From Bolinopsis microptera (taxonomy: Eukaryota > Ctenophora > Tentaculata > Lobata > Bolinopsidae): 64,000 bases of DNA. Below the pieces are notes generated by a model. That model saw only the letters and a list, made by a program, of their open reading frames with translations. It was not told the DNA's origin and did not search any database. Shown here piece after piece: positions 41,532-52,869 of this stretch (positions within the stretch are counted from its first letter, which is position 1; every line of letters starts with the position of its first letter). A program made the translations under genes and the position numbers. Location of the stretch: positions 8,654,902 to 8,718,901 of the forward strand of contig NC_087076.1 in assembly GCF_026151205.1 (NCBI RefSeq), in the 5' to 3' direction.

Positions 41532-41679
41532 TTTGTAGCATTGAAATGAATTAGTCTGGAAAGTGAACATTCGTGGTAGAAAACATGACGACCTTTGAAA
41601 TTTGTCAACTGATTTGCTCTGAACTGAAGAAGCGGCGTATAGTATAGTGGCGTTTCGGATTTCATCGGAGATGGTTTCA

Positions 41680-41685
41680 AATAAA
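41680..41685 (+). terminator. polyadenylation signal, Cys-rich gene
   Basis: AATAAA about 150 bases after the stop codon. The next gene, the sulfotransferase, is convergent, and on its strand AATAAA occurs near 42030. Confidence 0.5.
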
Positions 41686-41827
41686 GACCCCCATAATACG
41701 CCTGCGGAGGAAGAGAAATGTCATCACGAATTGAGACAAATCGCCGGTATCAAGTCCGATTTCTCGGGGTGATATTAGCAATTAATGGCCAGGTTGACAT
41801 TGGATGACAGACTATCATAAATCATAA

Positions 41828-41930
41828 CGGAATTCAATTTTCTGCAATTTCAGAGGTGCGTTGAGTATTAGGCAAAAATTCGGAATTCAATTTTCTGCAA
41901 TTCAGAGGTGCGTTGAGTATTAGGCAATAA
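41828..41930. repeat. 51-bp tandem duplication
   Basis: GGAATTCAATTTTCTGCAAT through GAGTATTAGGCAA is present twice head to tail between the convergent Cys-rich and sulfotransferase genes. Confidence 0.85.
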
Positions 41931-42143
41931 TTCTAATGAAAAATGGTCGATATTTTGTTACCAGAGGGACAGTAAAATCAGTTTATTAATCGTTTTTTAA
42001 TAATGTAGAATGTAAAACAGTAAAGATTTTTATTTTAAAAGAAAATTTTCGTGTCATTCATCAACAATATCCATAATTTTTCGGGTAAATATTCAGCAAA
42101 AATGTAATTTATTGGTATTATAAAACAGTATAATTTACATGAC

Positions 42144-43226
42144 TCATTGCTCTGGGAACCCAGTAATGTAATCATTGAAAACTTCAAACTCTCCTAACGT
42201 CTCCCTCGTTTTCATGTCAAACCTATCACTCAAGTCCTTGCTAAAGAAATTTGTCCAATCCCCGACTTTTCCCTTCCTCATAAAGGGGCTCTCCTCCTTC
42301 TTTCTTCCTTGATCCATCCACGAGTAGTTAGCAGAAGGATCCTTCTTCATTTTATCAAAGGAAGTTTCCACCAGAACCCGTTCACAATCAGAATCTGTAA
42401 GACTTGGCAGCCCTACGAAGTCGTTAATCTGTTTGATCATGTGGAGACCTTGACTATGGAGATCCTCGTATCTCAGCAGCAAAATATCCAGGTCTTCCTT
42501 GTTCTTCTTATACTGTCTGAGATGAGTCCACCAACATCCACTCTCAACCTTGCCCTCTAAAAACAGCTCAGCAAAACTGTGGAAGTCTCCAGAGTATTTG
42601 AAAACAGAGAACCCCTTAGCGTGGTGATAGAGGGAGACGCACGCGTCTTTCGGATTCCTAGATACAACAAGGTACTTGCAGCGAACTGCTGGATCTCTAG
42701 CAAGGTGCTGGTAGGGGTTATGAGTCTTGAGGTAGCGCGGAGAGGGTCTCTCTGCGATATGCTCGTGAGAGGAGTTTTCTAACCAAGGTATGATCTCCAG
42801 CAAGTGACTCCCGAGACCTTGTAGAGCCCCTGTCTGATGGACCTCGTGTAGTTTGGAGATGATGTTCTGTGTCCAGGTCGTACCACACTTGGGATAAGTA
42901 GCCACGAACACATCTTCTTCTCTTAGCTGGAACTTGCGGGTTCTCTCGATCGTGTCCTCTTTGATGAAAGGTGGGTAAACCCAACCATCAACTACACTGT
43001 GTCTGAACGGCAAGTTTAGAGGAGGGAACAATTGGGGTTCGGGGGAATCTTTAGTCTCGGCAGGGTCCTTGGAGAGCTTTGTTCCCGCTTGTAACATGGT
43101 GAGAAAGTGTGTATCAAGAGAAGAGATTGCAGCAAGTTGTAGAATGTAGGCAGAACGGAGAGTTGGGGAGAAGTGTTTAGCTTGAAGCGGGGGTGGAATA
43201 TACAACACCAGGTATAAGCACATCAT
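42144..43226 (-). CDS. cytosolic sulfotransferase (SULT family), intronless
   Basis: Transfers sulfate from PAPS to a small acceptor such as a phenol, amine or steroid in the cytosol. In the 360-residue frame the PAPS loop YPKCGTTW is at 111-118, the catalytic His is in KTHNPY (169), the 3'-phosphate site is RNPKDACVS (190-198), and the dimer/PAPS motif RKGKVGDWTNFF is at 317-328. The core is complete. SULT proteins are usually near 295 residues with the PAPS loop near 45, so the Met at residue 44 (start 43097) is the more likely start and gives 317 residues. No introns are visible, unlike vertebrate SULT genes. The acceptor cannot be predicted. Confidence 0.93.
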   Translation of the reverse strand: MMCLYLVLYIPPPLQAKHFSPTLRSAYILQLAAISSLDTHFLTMLQAGTKLSKDPAETKDSPEPQLFPPLNLPFRHSVVDGWVYPPFIKEDTIERTRKFQLREEDVFVATYPKCGTTWTQNIISKLHEVHQTGALQGLGSHLLEIIPWLENSSHEHIAERPSPRYLKTHNPYQHLARDPAVRCKYLVVSRNPKDACVSLYHHAKGFSVFKYSGDFHSFAELFLEGKVESGCWWTHLRQYKKNKEDLDILLLRYEDLHSQGLHMIKQINDFVGLPSLTDSDCERVLVETSFDKMKKDPSANYSWMDQGRKKEESPFMRKGKVGDWTNFFSKDLSDRFDMKTRETLGEFEVFNDYITGFPEQ

Positions 43227-43571
43227 GTTGCTGTGCTGGCTTGTTGGTGATGTATTAGTAAAAACTTATCATGTCAGCCAAGAGCTACAAATTTGCAATA
43301 TTTATCAGCGTCATTTGAAACTTCAACGGCTTTGAAATTGAATGAGGAAAAACATTGTATCAACAAGCGTGTAATAATTGTCTTCTGTCAAAACCCAGTA
43401 TCCACATTCCACAACCATTCCCAATGTTTAGCACGTAAAACCTACTGCTATCCATTCAACATTCCAACGTCTGGCAAATGCTGATCCAAAAGTAGATGGT
43501 ATGGGTTTAATACCAACAAAAAAGATTGAGATGTGTCACGATAGACGGTAGATATACCGACTGTTTGCCCC

Positions 43572-44059
43572 TCAGCACCATACCAGGCATGACCCTCTTT
43601 TGTGGTAGTGATAGCCACTTATATCAACCTCTTTGTACACAGTGAATCCGTACTTTCCTGACGCTAAGGACCAAGTCGTCCTCCTCCCAGTTGTACCACT
43701 GCAAAATTTAGCGCATTTGGGTCTGGGATTACCATTTTCTACCTCTCCATTGAGCACAGTCACACTTGAGCACTCGTTGCATCGTTCAGATCGAGAAGTT
43801 TAATTTCTTCTTTCATACTCTGAATATCCTCTTTTACTGCTTCTTTCAGTTGAGATATCTCCACGGAAATCATTGCATTATCCGCTTCTTTGATCTGCAT
43901 TTGGTGCTCTAATTCTTTGATCTTCTGTGACTGCAGCGCTATAGTTTCTTCATTATCTGCTTGGCTCCATTCTATTTCTTCCTTTAATATATATATATAT
44001 ATATATATACATTTATATATGGATTTGGAAACATGACGAGATAATTCATTTACCTTCAA
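43572..44059 (-). CDS. coiled-coil fragment with Cys-rich tail, possible exon or pseudogene
   Basis: One frame (to 43760) encodes a charged heptad-type coiled coil (KIKELEHQMQIKEADNAM, then KEAVKEDIQSMKEEIKLL). An overlapping frame continues with Cys (CNECSSVTVLNGEVENG, KCAKFCSGTTGRRTTWSL) and ends at a possible donor GTATGG near 43575. An acceptor after the TA run (TTAAAG) would start the exon at 43981. The two parts are out of frame with each other, so either a small intron or a frameshift separates them. I do not recognise the family. Confidence 0.35.
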
Positions 44060-44536
44060 AGTAGAATTTTAATCATAAGACGTTTTAAAACTTCGATTTA
44101 ATACTTCCCTCCTCTTATCTGAGAGGAGAATACTTTTTATCGAACCTTGGAAGCCTGTTTATTTAAAATTGTACCAGAGGGAGGTTATGGAAACATATAT
44201 ATTGCATCTTATCAATCTCTTCTTAACTTACATTTTGTCTGAAGTAGGTTTTAATCTCAAAATTTTGCCTGAAGTACGGCAAAAGACGTGGAGGAAAGGT
44301 AATGAAGAGGTTATCAGATGTACATAAAAATACGAAGTTTTGTGGTTTATATAATACAGTCAACCTGTCGATCATCCAAAATTTGCAAGCTTGTTCAGAC
44401 AATGTAAACCCAAATATGAAATATCATAGCCACAACAAACGCCCCTCAAAATCGAACTAAAAACTTGGTTTTCATTCCCTTATTTTGCCACTCTAACAGC
44501 CCGGAAGGATTTTTATAAAGACAGTAAAAACAATCC

Positions 44537-45844
44537 TTATCTGATCAGCACATTGTATTGTAAAGTCACATCCTCAGCAACATCCCTAGCAAGTCTGTTA
44601 TACCTGCGTCCATCATCCTGTCTAGTCTCCACTTCACCGTCCCTGCCGGGTATCGTGTTGTAACGCTGCGAGGAGGACATGAGGTCAGGGAGAGGGTCGT
44701 GAAGCTGACTGTACCCCAGCAAGATGGGAGGGGTTTGTGAAAGTGTGGGAGGATGTAGCTGGATAGGTGGAGGAAGAGGTGCACGCTGGACTCTAGCGTA
44801 ACTGTATGGGCTTATTGGGCAGCTACTTTCTTGAGTTAGAAACCTTGTGTTTTGAGTTTCAGAACACAGTCGGGGGGAGGGAGTTAGACGGAGGTCAGTT
44901 TCGTAGCCAGGGCTGTTTTTTAGATCTATATCTTCGTAGTGAACGTCTAAACACTGATCAGGACTTTGATACTCATTTCCGGGTTGAACAGGAAGTGGTT
45001 CTCTCCGCGGCTGACTAAACCGTCTTCTCCAGCATAACCACACAAACACACACACTACACAAGATAGAAACACTACTCCCCCAGCTATTAAAACCAAAAA
45101 TAAAGTCGTTCTTGATAAACCGGAATTCTTTGGTAGCCCACTATCTACGGAAGTTTCATTTGTTGATCCATTATTGGGCGGCACAGTAGGTTTCACAGGC
45201 TCACCAGTCTTGCCAATTAAAGTCCCATAAACTGGGGGAGTAGTGAAGACCTTGTTCAGATCCTCATGACTAAATCTAGTTCCATTGCAATTAACTACAT
45301 CGCCCGGTTCTATAAAATAAAGTTCCAAGTTCCAGAATCTCTGTTTGATGTACTCAGAGTCTAGAATGTTCCCGGTAGCACCAGACCCTCTAGCGTCACT
45401 TGCCCACCACAGTATGGGATATGTCTCACGGGGATCATCTCTTAAAGTGCTTACAGGTGATTTATTGAGACAGCTCAATCTCCCAACATCATCGTTTATC
45501 TCGACAGCTACTGACTTGAAAACTTGTCTAACAATCTCAACAGATAGCGAGACAGTCTCCCTATCTTCTCTACTCTTGGCACTACAACTCAATGAAAGAG
45601 GCAGCTGGCTATCTGTGTATGTAAAGTCTCTGTGACAACTCGTCCCACCCCTTATTTTACAGTTCCCAAATTCAATATCATGTCCCTGGCACCAAACTCG
45701 AACCGTTTCGCCAGGCTGGAGAGGGATGAAGAACTTTCCAGAAACAACAAGAAGCAGAGACAAGATGTTATACAATACAAACATCGGACATGTTATGATA
45801 ATGGCGAGTACGTGTTGTTGATTATTGATACATTGTTGATACAT
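44537..45844 (-). CDS. intronless single-pass receptor with ITIM-like tail
   Basis: In the 435-residue frame the better start is Met21 (45784), giving a clean signal peptide (MFVLYNILSLLLVVSG). The ectodomain (~37-245) has Cys pairs that suggest one or two diverged Ig-like domains (VRVWC...LSLSC; GRLSC...WW...DVVNC) and several N-glycosylation sites. One membrane helix lies at 246-272, followed by CWRRR. The ~160-residue tail is rich in Pro and Tyr: VHYEDI (Tyr303), LGYSQL (Tyr378) and LQYNVL (Tyr430) fit the ITIM pattern [VILS]xYxx[VIL]; YARV, YNTI and YNRL are partial fits; APLPPPIQLHPP is an SH3-type proline stretch. ITIMs recruit SH2 phosphatases in immune receptors. The ligand is unknown, and the ectodomain matches no family I can name. 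Confidence 0.8.
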   Translation of the reverse strand: MYQQCINNQQHVLAIIITCPMFVLYNILSLLLVVSGKFFIPLQPGETVRVWCQGHDIEFGNCKIRGGTSCHRDFTYTDSQLPLSLSCSAKSREDRETVSLSVEIVRQVFKSVAVEINDDVGRLSCLNKSPVSTLRDDPRETYPILWWASDARGSGATGNILDSEYIKQRFWNLELYFIEPGDVVNCNGTRFSHEDLNKVFTTPPVYGTLIGKTGEPVKPTVPPNNGSTNETSVDSGLPKNSGLSRTTLFLVLIAGGVVFLSCVVCVFVWLCWRRRFSQPRREPLPVQPGNEYQSPDQCLDVHYEDIDLKNSPGYETDLRLTPSPRLCSETQNTRFLTQESSCPISPYSYARVQRAPLPPPIQLHPPTLSQTPPILLGYSQLHDPLPDLMSSSQRYNTIPGRDGEVETRQDDGRRYNRLARDVAEDVTLQYNVLIR

Positions 45845-46778
45845 TGATTACCGTTAGTTTAGACAAACAAATAGTCGATTGTGAGTGTTTGGTATGCTAA
45901 TATTCGATGTAACGTACAAACATTAGCCAGTAATCACATGTTTACAATTATTAAGAATACAAGACTTACTGAATTTAACTCTGTTTGCACATAGACTTAA
46001 CCGCATTGCATTAAGCCAGGCTGTAAATGATGAGACGCACATTAAGGTGACGTGGCTTGTTCAGAATAGGAGTTGGTATAACGAGAAGTTTGACGAAATA
46101 AGCAAGTAATTTACTGTCATAAATGGTCAATGAGAGGAGCATTGAGTTAGTGATAATAGATGGTAGTTATAGTAAAATAGATATGTTACATTTACGCAGT
46201 ACTCATACATTAATGTTTACGTAGATGATATCTAAGCTAAAAGCTATATAATATATTTACGCGCGCGGTTTTGAATGATGTAAACTTTAACTTTTTACTA
46301 GCACAAGTCGCGCGGAGATTGCGCTCTAGTACTTCTTAAATTAAATGCAATACAGCTTCGAAATGCGGCCATACTGTTCCGTAAGATACACCAAACGTAC
46401 TGATTCTTCCAAACGAAGTTAAAATTCTTCCACAGTTTCGATAATTTATGATATCTTGCCAACATATTATGGAGTGGAGGGGTGAGCCGTGAGGCAGATC
46501 AAATTAAAACACTCAATATAACATTGGGTCAAGGATGACATCATAAATCTTATATTATATTCACATTTATTTAATGATAAAATTTACCTCATGTTTTATT
46601 TACATATCAAATCAAAATGATGTAGGGGAATGTAAGGAATCTTTAACACACTGCCCCTGAAATACCTGCCATACCAAAGCACACAGGGAACACTAAATAA
46701 AGGGAATCTTTATTTAAAATTGGGGAAATTAACATCAAATGAATTACATACCCGTTAAAATTAAAAAGTATCAGCAAT

Positions 46779-48398
46779 CTATCTACCAACATTCTTAATC
46801 CGCTGAACAACAACTTCCCAATAAACTAGCGTTACTGGAATACCTACAAACAAAAAACAGAACCCCAAGAAAATTCCAATATAATTGCAGTAAGACGATC
46901 CGGTGCGACTACTTGTTACTTGCTTAGGAAATATTCGTTCAACAGTCAGCGCACTTTTCACCTCAGTCAGAGATGATTTCTTAGTTTTATCCCGCGTTGC
47001 AGCGAGCAAGGTCTCTATGTCCTTGTTCATTCGGTCCAGAAACATTTCAGTGTCAACGGAATCGGATAAACTCTTGATACTAATAGTTCTAATATCTACT
47101 GGCTGGGGAGTGTCCTTTACGATATCGTCATTATTGTTGTCCCGGTCTAATAGTAGGCTGTGTTTTACGATTGGTATCAAGACGCTGTCCCGTGCTGATA
47201 ACTCATTAGCATTCCATATATGATTTACCCGCTTTAGCTCCGACACCTGACGATATTGGTCACTTAATACGACACAAGCCTTTGGAAATTGTAAACATTG
47301 TTATGTTAAGTAGGGAGCATCACGGCTCCCGACATACTCTCGGTGATGCTCCATACCAAACATTACAATGTTAAAAACTCACGCTCAGCCTTTTGAGATC
47401 TAAATTATAAACAACTAATATGACATGAAAATTTGCATCGAGATCTTTTCATAGCTTCTAATTGATCTATCTGCTGATTGGAAAGTTAGATTTTGTTTAT
47501 GATTGTAACTGATGCTCTATTCTGGATCTGTAAGTGCTCAAGTTTAAATTTATCATTGGATGTGTAGTCGCTACACACTGTGTAGTCGCTACACACTGTG
47601 TAGTCGCTACACACTGTGTAGTCGCTACACACTGTGTAGTCGCTACACACTGTGTAGTCGCTACACACTGTGTAGTCGTTAAACAATACCAACTTTTACA
47701 GAGACAACTTTTTTATTTAGTAGTGGAACAGCAATACTAAGGTAATGGGACTACTATACTGCGGACCCTCATTATTAGAGACAACTTTTGTTGAGATTTG
47801 AACCTTTTGTATACTATATAATATGTCTATTATCATTTAGGGTGGACCTATTTGTTAACATGTTAAGTATATTGCTAAAGAAAAATATAAAATGTGGCCT
47901 CTGCAGTGTAAGAAAGCCCCAGAAATTCAACATAAAGTAAATTTTGAACTAAAACAGATTTATCCCAAACGATTTTCTGATAAATATCCGGAAATAAAAA
48001 ACACAAGGATTCATTCGAAAGCTACTTAAACATGCTTTGTATGATTTGAGAGTACGTTCCCTAAATACGGCTAAACATCATAGATGGCAATGGTTTAGAC
48101 TTTTAACTTAGAGCAACTGTTCAAGGGTTATACGAATGTCATGAGGTAAAATCACTAAATCAGCTGTTTCGACAATGTCATGGAAACAATGAGTCAGAAC
48201 ATTGGTGTAACCGTATTGTACATATAATAACTCTATTCCCGGTTATTATAGAATGATTGTGACTAGAAAAAGTGGACTAGGTTAAAGTCCCATTTTAAAC
48301 AATTCTGAAGGGACTAAATACTGTGCATTATTTACGAAGGAGCACCAGTAACATCTTCTGTGAAATCATTAGTTGAGCACTTAAACAGAAATTGACCT

Positions 48399-48450
<52 letters not shown>

Positions 48451-51204
48451 CATGAGTATTTTTGGATCTGAGAATTTTACCATTTTCGCCGGGAATACTC
48501 AAAAAATGTCTCAAAAATTATTTTTAAAACTGAGAAATTCAGCATGGGTTTCTCATTTTTTTCAAAAATTTTCCTCTCAAAAATCATTTTTGAATCTTGA
48601 GAAATACAGCATGGATTTCTCATTTTCTCAAAAATGTCTCAAAAATTATTTTTGAATACGAGAAATTCAGCATGGATTTATCATTTTCTCAAAAATAGTG
48701 ATATACCAAATCATTCTTCATATCAGTCCAATGTGGTCAAAAAATACTCAAAGTCAGTTTTTGAGAATGAGTTTTTCGCCTGGAAACGTTTTGAGAATGA
48801 GAATTTGGCATTTTCGTCGGGACTCTCAAAAATACTCATGACCCCCCCCCCCCCCCCCCCCCCTTTTAACAAGTTAAAGTTATAAAATCCAAAGCCGAGA
48901 TGGAAAACGTGAAAAGGCTGTTTAATCGACCGTTTTAATGGACCCTCTGCTGACTGATCAGTCTCATTATATATGTATACAAAGAATATAAGCGGAGCTC
49001 TAAATTCACAGGTTTGTTAGTTTTAGAATGAAAGGTTTCGTAATAACGAGGAAAAGTTGGTACAAACAAATTTGAAATTACAACAATTTCGAATTAGGAA
49101 ACCGGATCACATGTTACACTCGTGTGTATCAGAAATAAATTTAGGTGTCTAAATGTCGTGTTAACCTACACCTGTAGTCGTGAGGACAGTCGGTAATAAA
49201 CCTCAATAATTAATACTATCTGCTCAATGTTTAGACAATAGTTCTTTGCCTCAATATTTACACCTTTACATCTATACTTCAATAGTTCTACTTCAATATT
49301 ATAGTTGAATGTTTCAAAGAACAACAATTGCGATTAGCAAGCTCCTATCCTGTGTCTCTGTGTGGTGTGTATTGTGTACACACTACACACCACACACCAC
49401 ACTAGACCGTGTGTACACACACTGTGTACACACCACACTGTGACACCTATTTTTGTACGAGATACATAGAGGCCGCAGAATTATGAGGACTACCAGATCC
49501 AGGTGGAACCCATGATATCACGACAGGCCCTAACCACACAGTGTACTCAGTACATGTGAATTATCATAAGAATACACAGAATGTTCTGAATTTGAGCAGC
49601 ACAACTAATCAGACATGTTCTAAATAAAGGATGGGCTCTAAACAGGAATTTTGATTAAAATTAGAGTTGGTACTACCGACAAGATGGTCTGACATAACGT
49701 GCTATTCACAAGATAAGCCACGTGATGTACTGGAAACGGACGTTGCATGAGGCTGCGTTGTCGTCAGTACATTTTGGTTCAGCGATACATTAGAATTCCA
49801 CCTTATATATGATAAGTGCGTGAAACAAAGACTAACGCTAATGTAATAATAACCTTTATAAAAACTTGCTGACGGTGAGGCAGAGTTCTAAAATCTGTAA
49901 TTAAGTAGTAATTAAGCAGTAATTAAGTACCTAGTAATTAAGTAGTATGTGACAAGTTCCTAGTCCTTATGATGTAACACCTTGTTACTCACGAAATGTA
50001 GTAATGAACAGGTGCCACATTGAGCGACAAAAGACAATGGCCCTCATCATTGAATATAATTAAGAATCTACACGATTAAGATTGTGAAATAATAAACGAA
50101 AATGTAAACTAAGTAGTTGTGTAAAATCCATAATCTAACTTGAGAAGAAACAATTAGGAGTCTTAGAAATAACAATTCCTAATTGTGAAGTACATGTATT
50201 ATATAACAAAATGGGAAACCTTAAAACCTTAAATCTTCATTCATCAGCCATAGCAGAGCAATAATTGTTACTCTATCCAAGTTCTGTAAAGAGAAAGCTT
50301 CTAATAACTTTCAGTCTTTTTAACAAAATTGTATTTTAGGGATGCAAGCGATCTAGACTCCAGCTCTGGTTTTAGCCATAACACAGAAATCAGTACATCT
50401 TAGTACAACTACCACAAATATTTCGTTATTCGCACGACAACTATTGAACCAGTATGCCATAAACCAATACCAAATAGGTGCACAGGATCGCCCTACGACT
50501 ACACTTAATCAGCACATGCAACATTCACTTACCTTGCAGTTGTATTTGATGGATAATGAGGATAGGGTGTCGCTAGGCTGTACCACGTGTGATATGGTGT
50601 CTGTCACGTCCTTGTCTTCTTTCAACTGCTGGAATAAAAGTCAATACAGATTACAGAATTCGAATACTAGCAAGATAATTGAAAATTAAAATCATACCTC
50701 AGTACAATGTGCAGTTTTAGATATCGAAACTTGCTAAAACTTGCTAAAAATTGCTAAATCATTCTAAGGGTTTGCAAAAAATTTTCTCTACACTCCATGT
50801 CCACGTGAAACATATTCCTGATATGAGTAATCTCTAAAACATTACCTTTGTCCTAGAACGGACAGATTTTAATGGAATGTCCTCATTTTCTGAAGAGGAA
50901 CCATCTTCATCTTTATTGAAGATGTACACTGAGCCCTGCTGTGATGATCCTGGAAATTTTAATCAAGTCAATAAAACGTGGCATCCCTCTATTTCATGTA
51001 AAACGTAGCTCAACAAGGATTTAAAAGTTCTCAGCTAAATAGCATTTATTTTGAAAATAACTATACACTATACAGAAACTTTCACAGCAATCGTGTTGAT
51101 ATCTACTTAATTGATGAGAAGATAATATAACTGTACAGTGCAGTAGATTGTAACAGTCCCCAAATACCTTTGTTGTAAGAGTATGGTAAGCGGGCTGTGG
51201 TCAT
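46779..51204 (-). CDS. LysM-domain membrane protein (LYSMD3/4-like), four exons
   Basis: Exons 51168-51204, 50846-50949, 50533-50628 and 46779-47246 join in phase to 234 residues. LYSMD3/4 are type II-like Golgi or plasma membrane proteins with one LysM module; LYSMD3 binds chitin in vertebrates. The N-terminus has an acidic, Ser-rich segment (VYIFNKDEDGSSSENED). The LysM domain spans the exon 3-4 junction: VVQPSDTLSSLSIKYNCK, then VSELKRVNHIWNANELSARD and SVLIPI, with the family pattern DTL-x-SLSIKY-x5-LKRVN. A membrane helix (NYIGIFLGFCFLFVGIPVTL) lies near residues 198-225, then a short basic end. Intron 3 is 3.3 kb and holds a palindromic minisatellite and a poly-G MITE. Confidence 0.92.
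47571..47680. repeat. 18-bp palindromic minisatellite
   Basis: About six copies of GTAGTCGCTACACACTGT. Each unit contains GTGTAG-TCG-CTACAC, so each can form its own hairpin. The array is in intron 3 of the LYSMD gene. Open frames exist on both strands only because 18 is a multiple of three. Confidence 0.95.
48404..48863. mobile_element. 460-bp MITE bounded by poly-G and poly-C
   Basis: The element starts with 46 G followed by TCATGAGTATTTTTG and ends with the reverse complement, CAAAAATACTCATGA followed by 22 C. TTTTA lies on each side as a possible 5-bp target duplication. The interior has three imperfect copies of a ~60-75-bp unit with GAGAAATTCAGCATGG. No coding frame. Confidence 0.8.
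48864..50532. other. rest of LYSMD intron 3
   Basis: No exon or element ends are seen. 49365-49445 is CA-rich low-complexity sequence (CACACCACACACCACAC with GTGTACACAC). Confidence 0.6.
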
Positions 51205-51739
51205 GTTTACCTAACCGTGTACTGTGTAGTTCCTCTCCATCATTTCATTCCATCAAATCTAAGAGTGAGATGTCACTGATCAGTAATAATGTTAATTATA
51301 AGATCTTTCTGATACTTAGTGAGGTAAATAAATTTTGACCTCAGGTGTTTCATGCAAAGATTGAGGAAAAATTGAGGGGAAAAATTATGTTCTTTATATA
51401 AAGAAAAGATCCAGAAAATATAACTACAGGGTGTTCCTGATACATCAGAACGGTTTCAAACATCTGTAGATTAATTCATGAATGAGCGACCAGCTATATT
51501 TTGCATGTATAACACCTGCTGAGGAGAAGCAGAAACCTGTATTTACCACCAATACAAATCCGAAAGGATTGGTACATAAACCAATTTCTGCAACTAATTA
51601 TTATAGTACAAATCTCATGAAATCACCATCTGGTGGGTATCCAGAACTTTAAAACATCTTCTGCTTAAGGTGACTCAGTAAAAAAAAAACATTAAGAGTT
51701 ACAAGAAAACCATATAAAACATACGGCTAAAAATGTTCT

Positions 51740-52640
51740 TTGTTTCTCTCAAACGCCGGTTACTTAATCGAGTCAGCGCTATTGCTTAATCAAGTCAGCA
51801 CAATCTTTAATGTGTGCACACTGCTGTGTGACCTCAGGAATCCTGTCGGAGTAAAAGTCATTCCTAGGTACGTGTACTCACGAACTGAGTCGATCGATGT
51901 TAAACCATGTGCGAAGGTCTTGCTCTCTTTGAGTATACAACCATCGTGGTTGAACACCATGATAGCAGTTTAAGATATGTTGACCACTAGGCCCCACTCC
52001 TAACAGTCTAGTAGGCGTACAGAACAAAGATCATTTTATGAAGGCTTTCAGGGTTCAAAGCCAGAAGTACTAAATCATCATCCCAGAGCATGTGTCACCT
52101 TGAAAGACCGAAACAGATCCAAAGAGACAATTAGCAAAATCGGAAAATAGACTTGAATTTGTTTATATAATTTATAAAGCGTATGTTATTGCCCACGTTA
52201 AGGGGCCTGTTAATAATTAATCAAATTATTAGCTATTTTAGATTTAGTAATAATGATGGAGCTTGTAGCTCAGAGAGGGCATGTACGAAGCATTTGAACA
52301 GTTCTGTGGACATGAGATACCCTTGTTCAGTCCCACAGAGGACTTGTTGAGGAGTTATATTTTAGCAGAGGAATGGGTGTACACGTATTCCATACAATCG
52401 AAAAATCGCCCTAGAACTCCTAGTTTACAAAGTTTGTAGAGTAGCGCTTCCCTACAAACAGTATCTAAAGCCTTTGCATAGTCTACAAAGCAAAATAAGA
52501 CTAGTTTCTTTTCGACTTTCACATATTTTTCCACTGCATGTTAAGAACGTCAGTATGTGGTCTGCTGGTTGAGCACCCTTGCAGAAACCCAATTGATTCG
52601 GTGTGTTGGGGTTTACTTCGGATCTTCACTTGTTTTCTTG
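51740..52640 (-). pseudogene. decayed LINE reverse transcriptase
   Basis: Read on the minus strand, broken frames keep the order of non-LTR reverse transcriptase motifs: NQLGFCKGAQPADHILT, LVLFCFVDYAKALDTV, YKLCKLGVLGRFFDCM, then LWDDDLVLLAL in place of the (F/Y)ADD catalytic motif, and MVFNHDGCIL ... VREYTYLGMTFTP. Stops and frameshifts are present throughout, and the first Ala of ADD is altered, so this is a dead copy. Confidence 0.8.
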
Positions 52641-52869
52641 AAATTGTTGTTTTCTTGGATCTAAATTAAGGTTTTTTTTTAACATATTTGATAGATTTAC
52701 AGATCTGGCTTGACAAAAATTTTCAGAAAAAATCATGTTCGCGGGAAGCAAAAATCCGATGAGTTTTTTAGGGGGGAGGGGTAGGGAGTTGAGGGGGGTT
52801 GGGAAGGGTTGTCACATGACGAGAAATTTTTGCAAAAATTAAACAATCTTTATTTGTTGATATTATTCA

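Noticed and set aside
47486-47740. CSDYTV and VATHCV repeat proteins
   Set aside because: Both come from the 18-bp palindromic minisatellite in an LYSMD intron.
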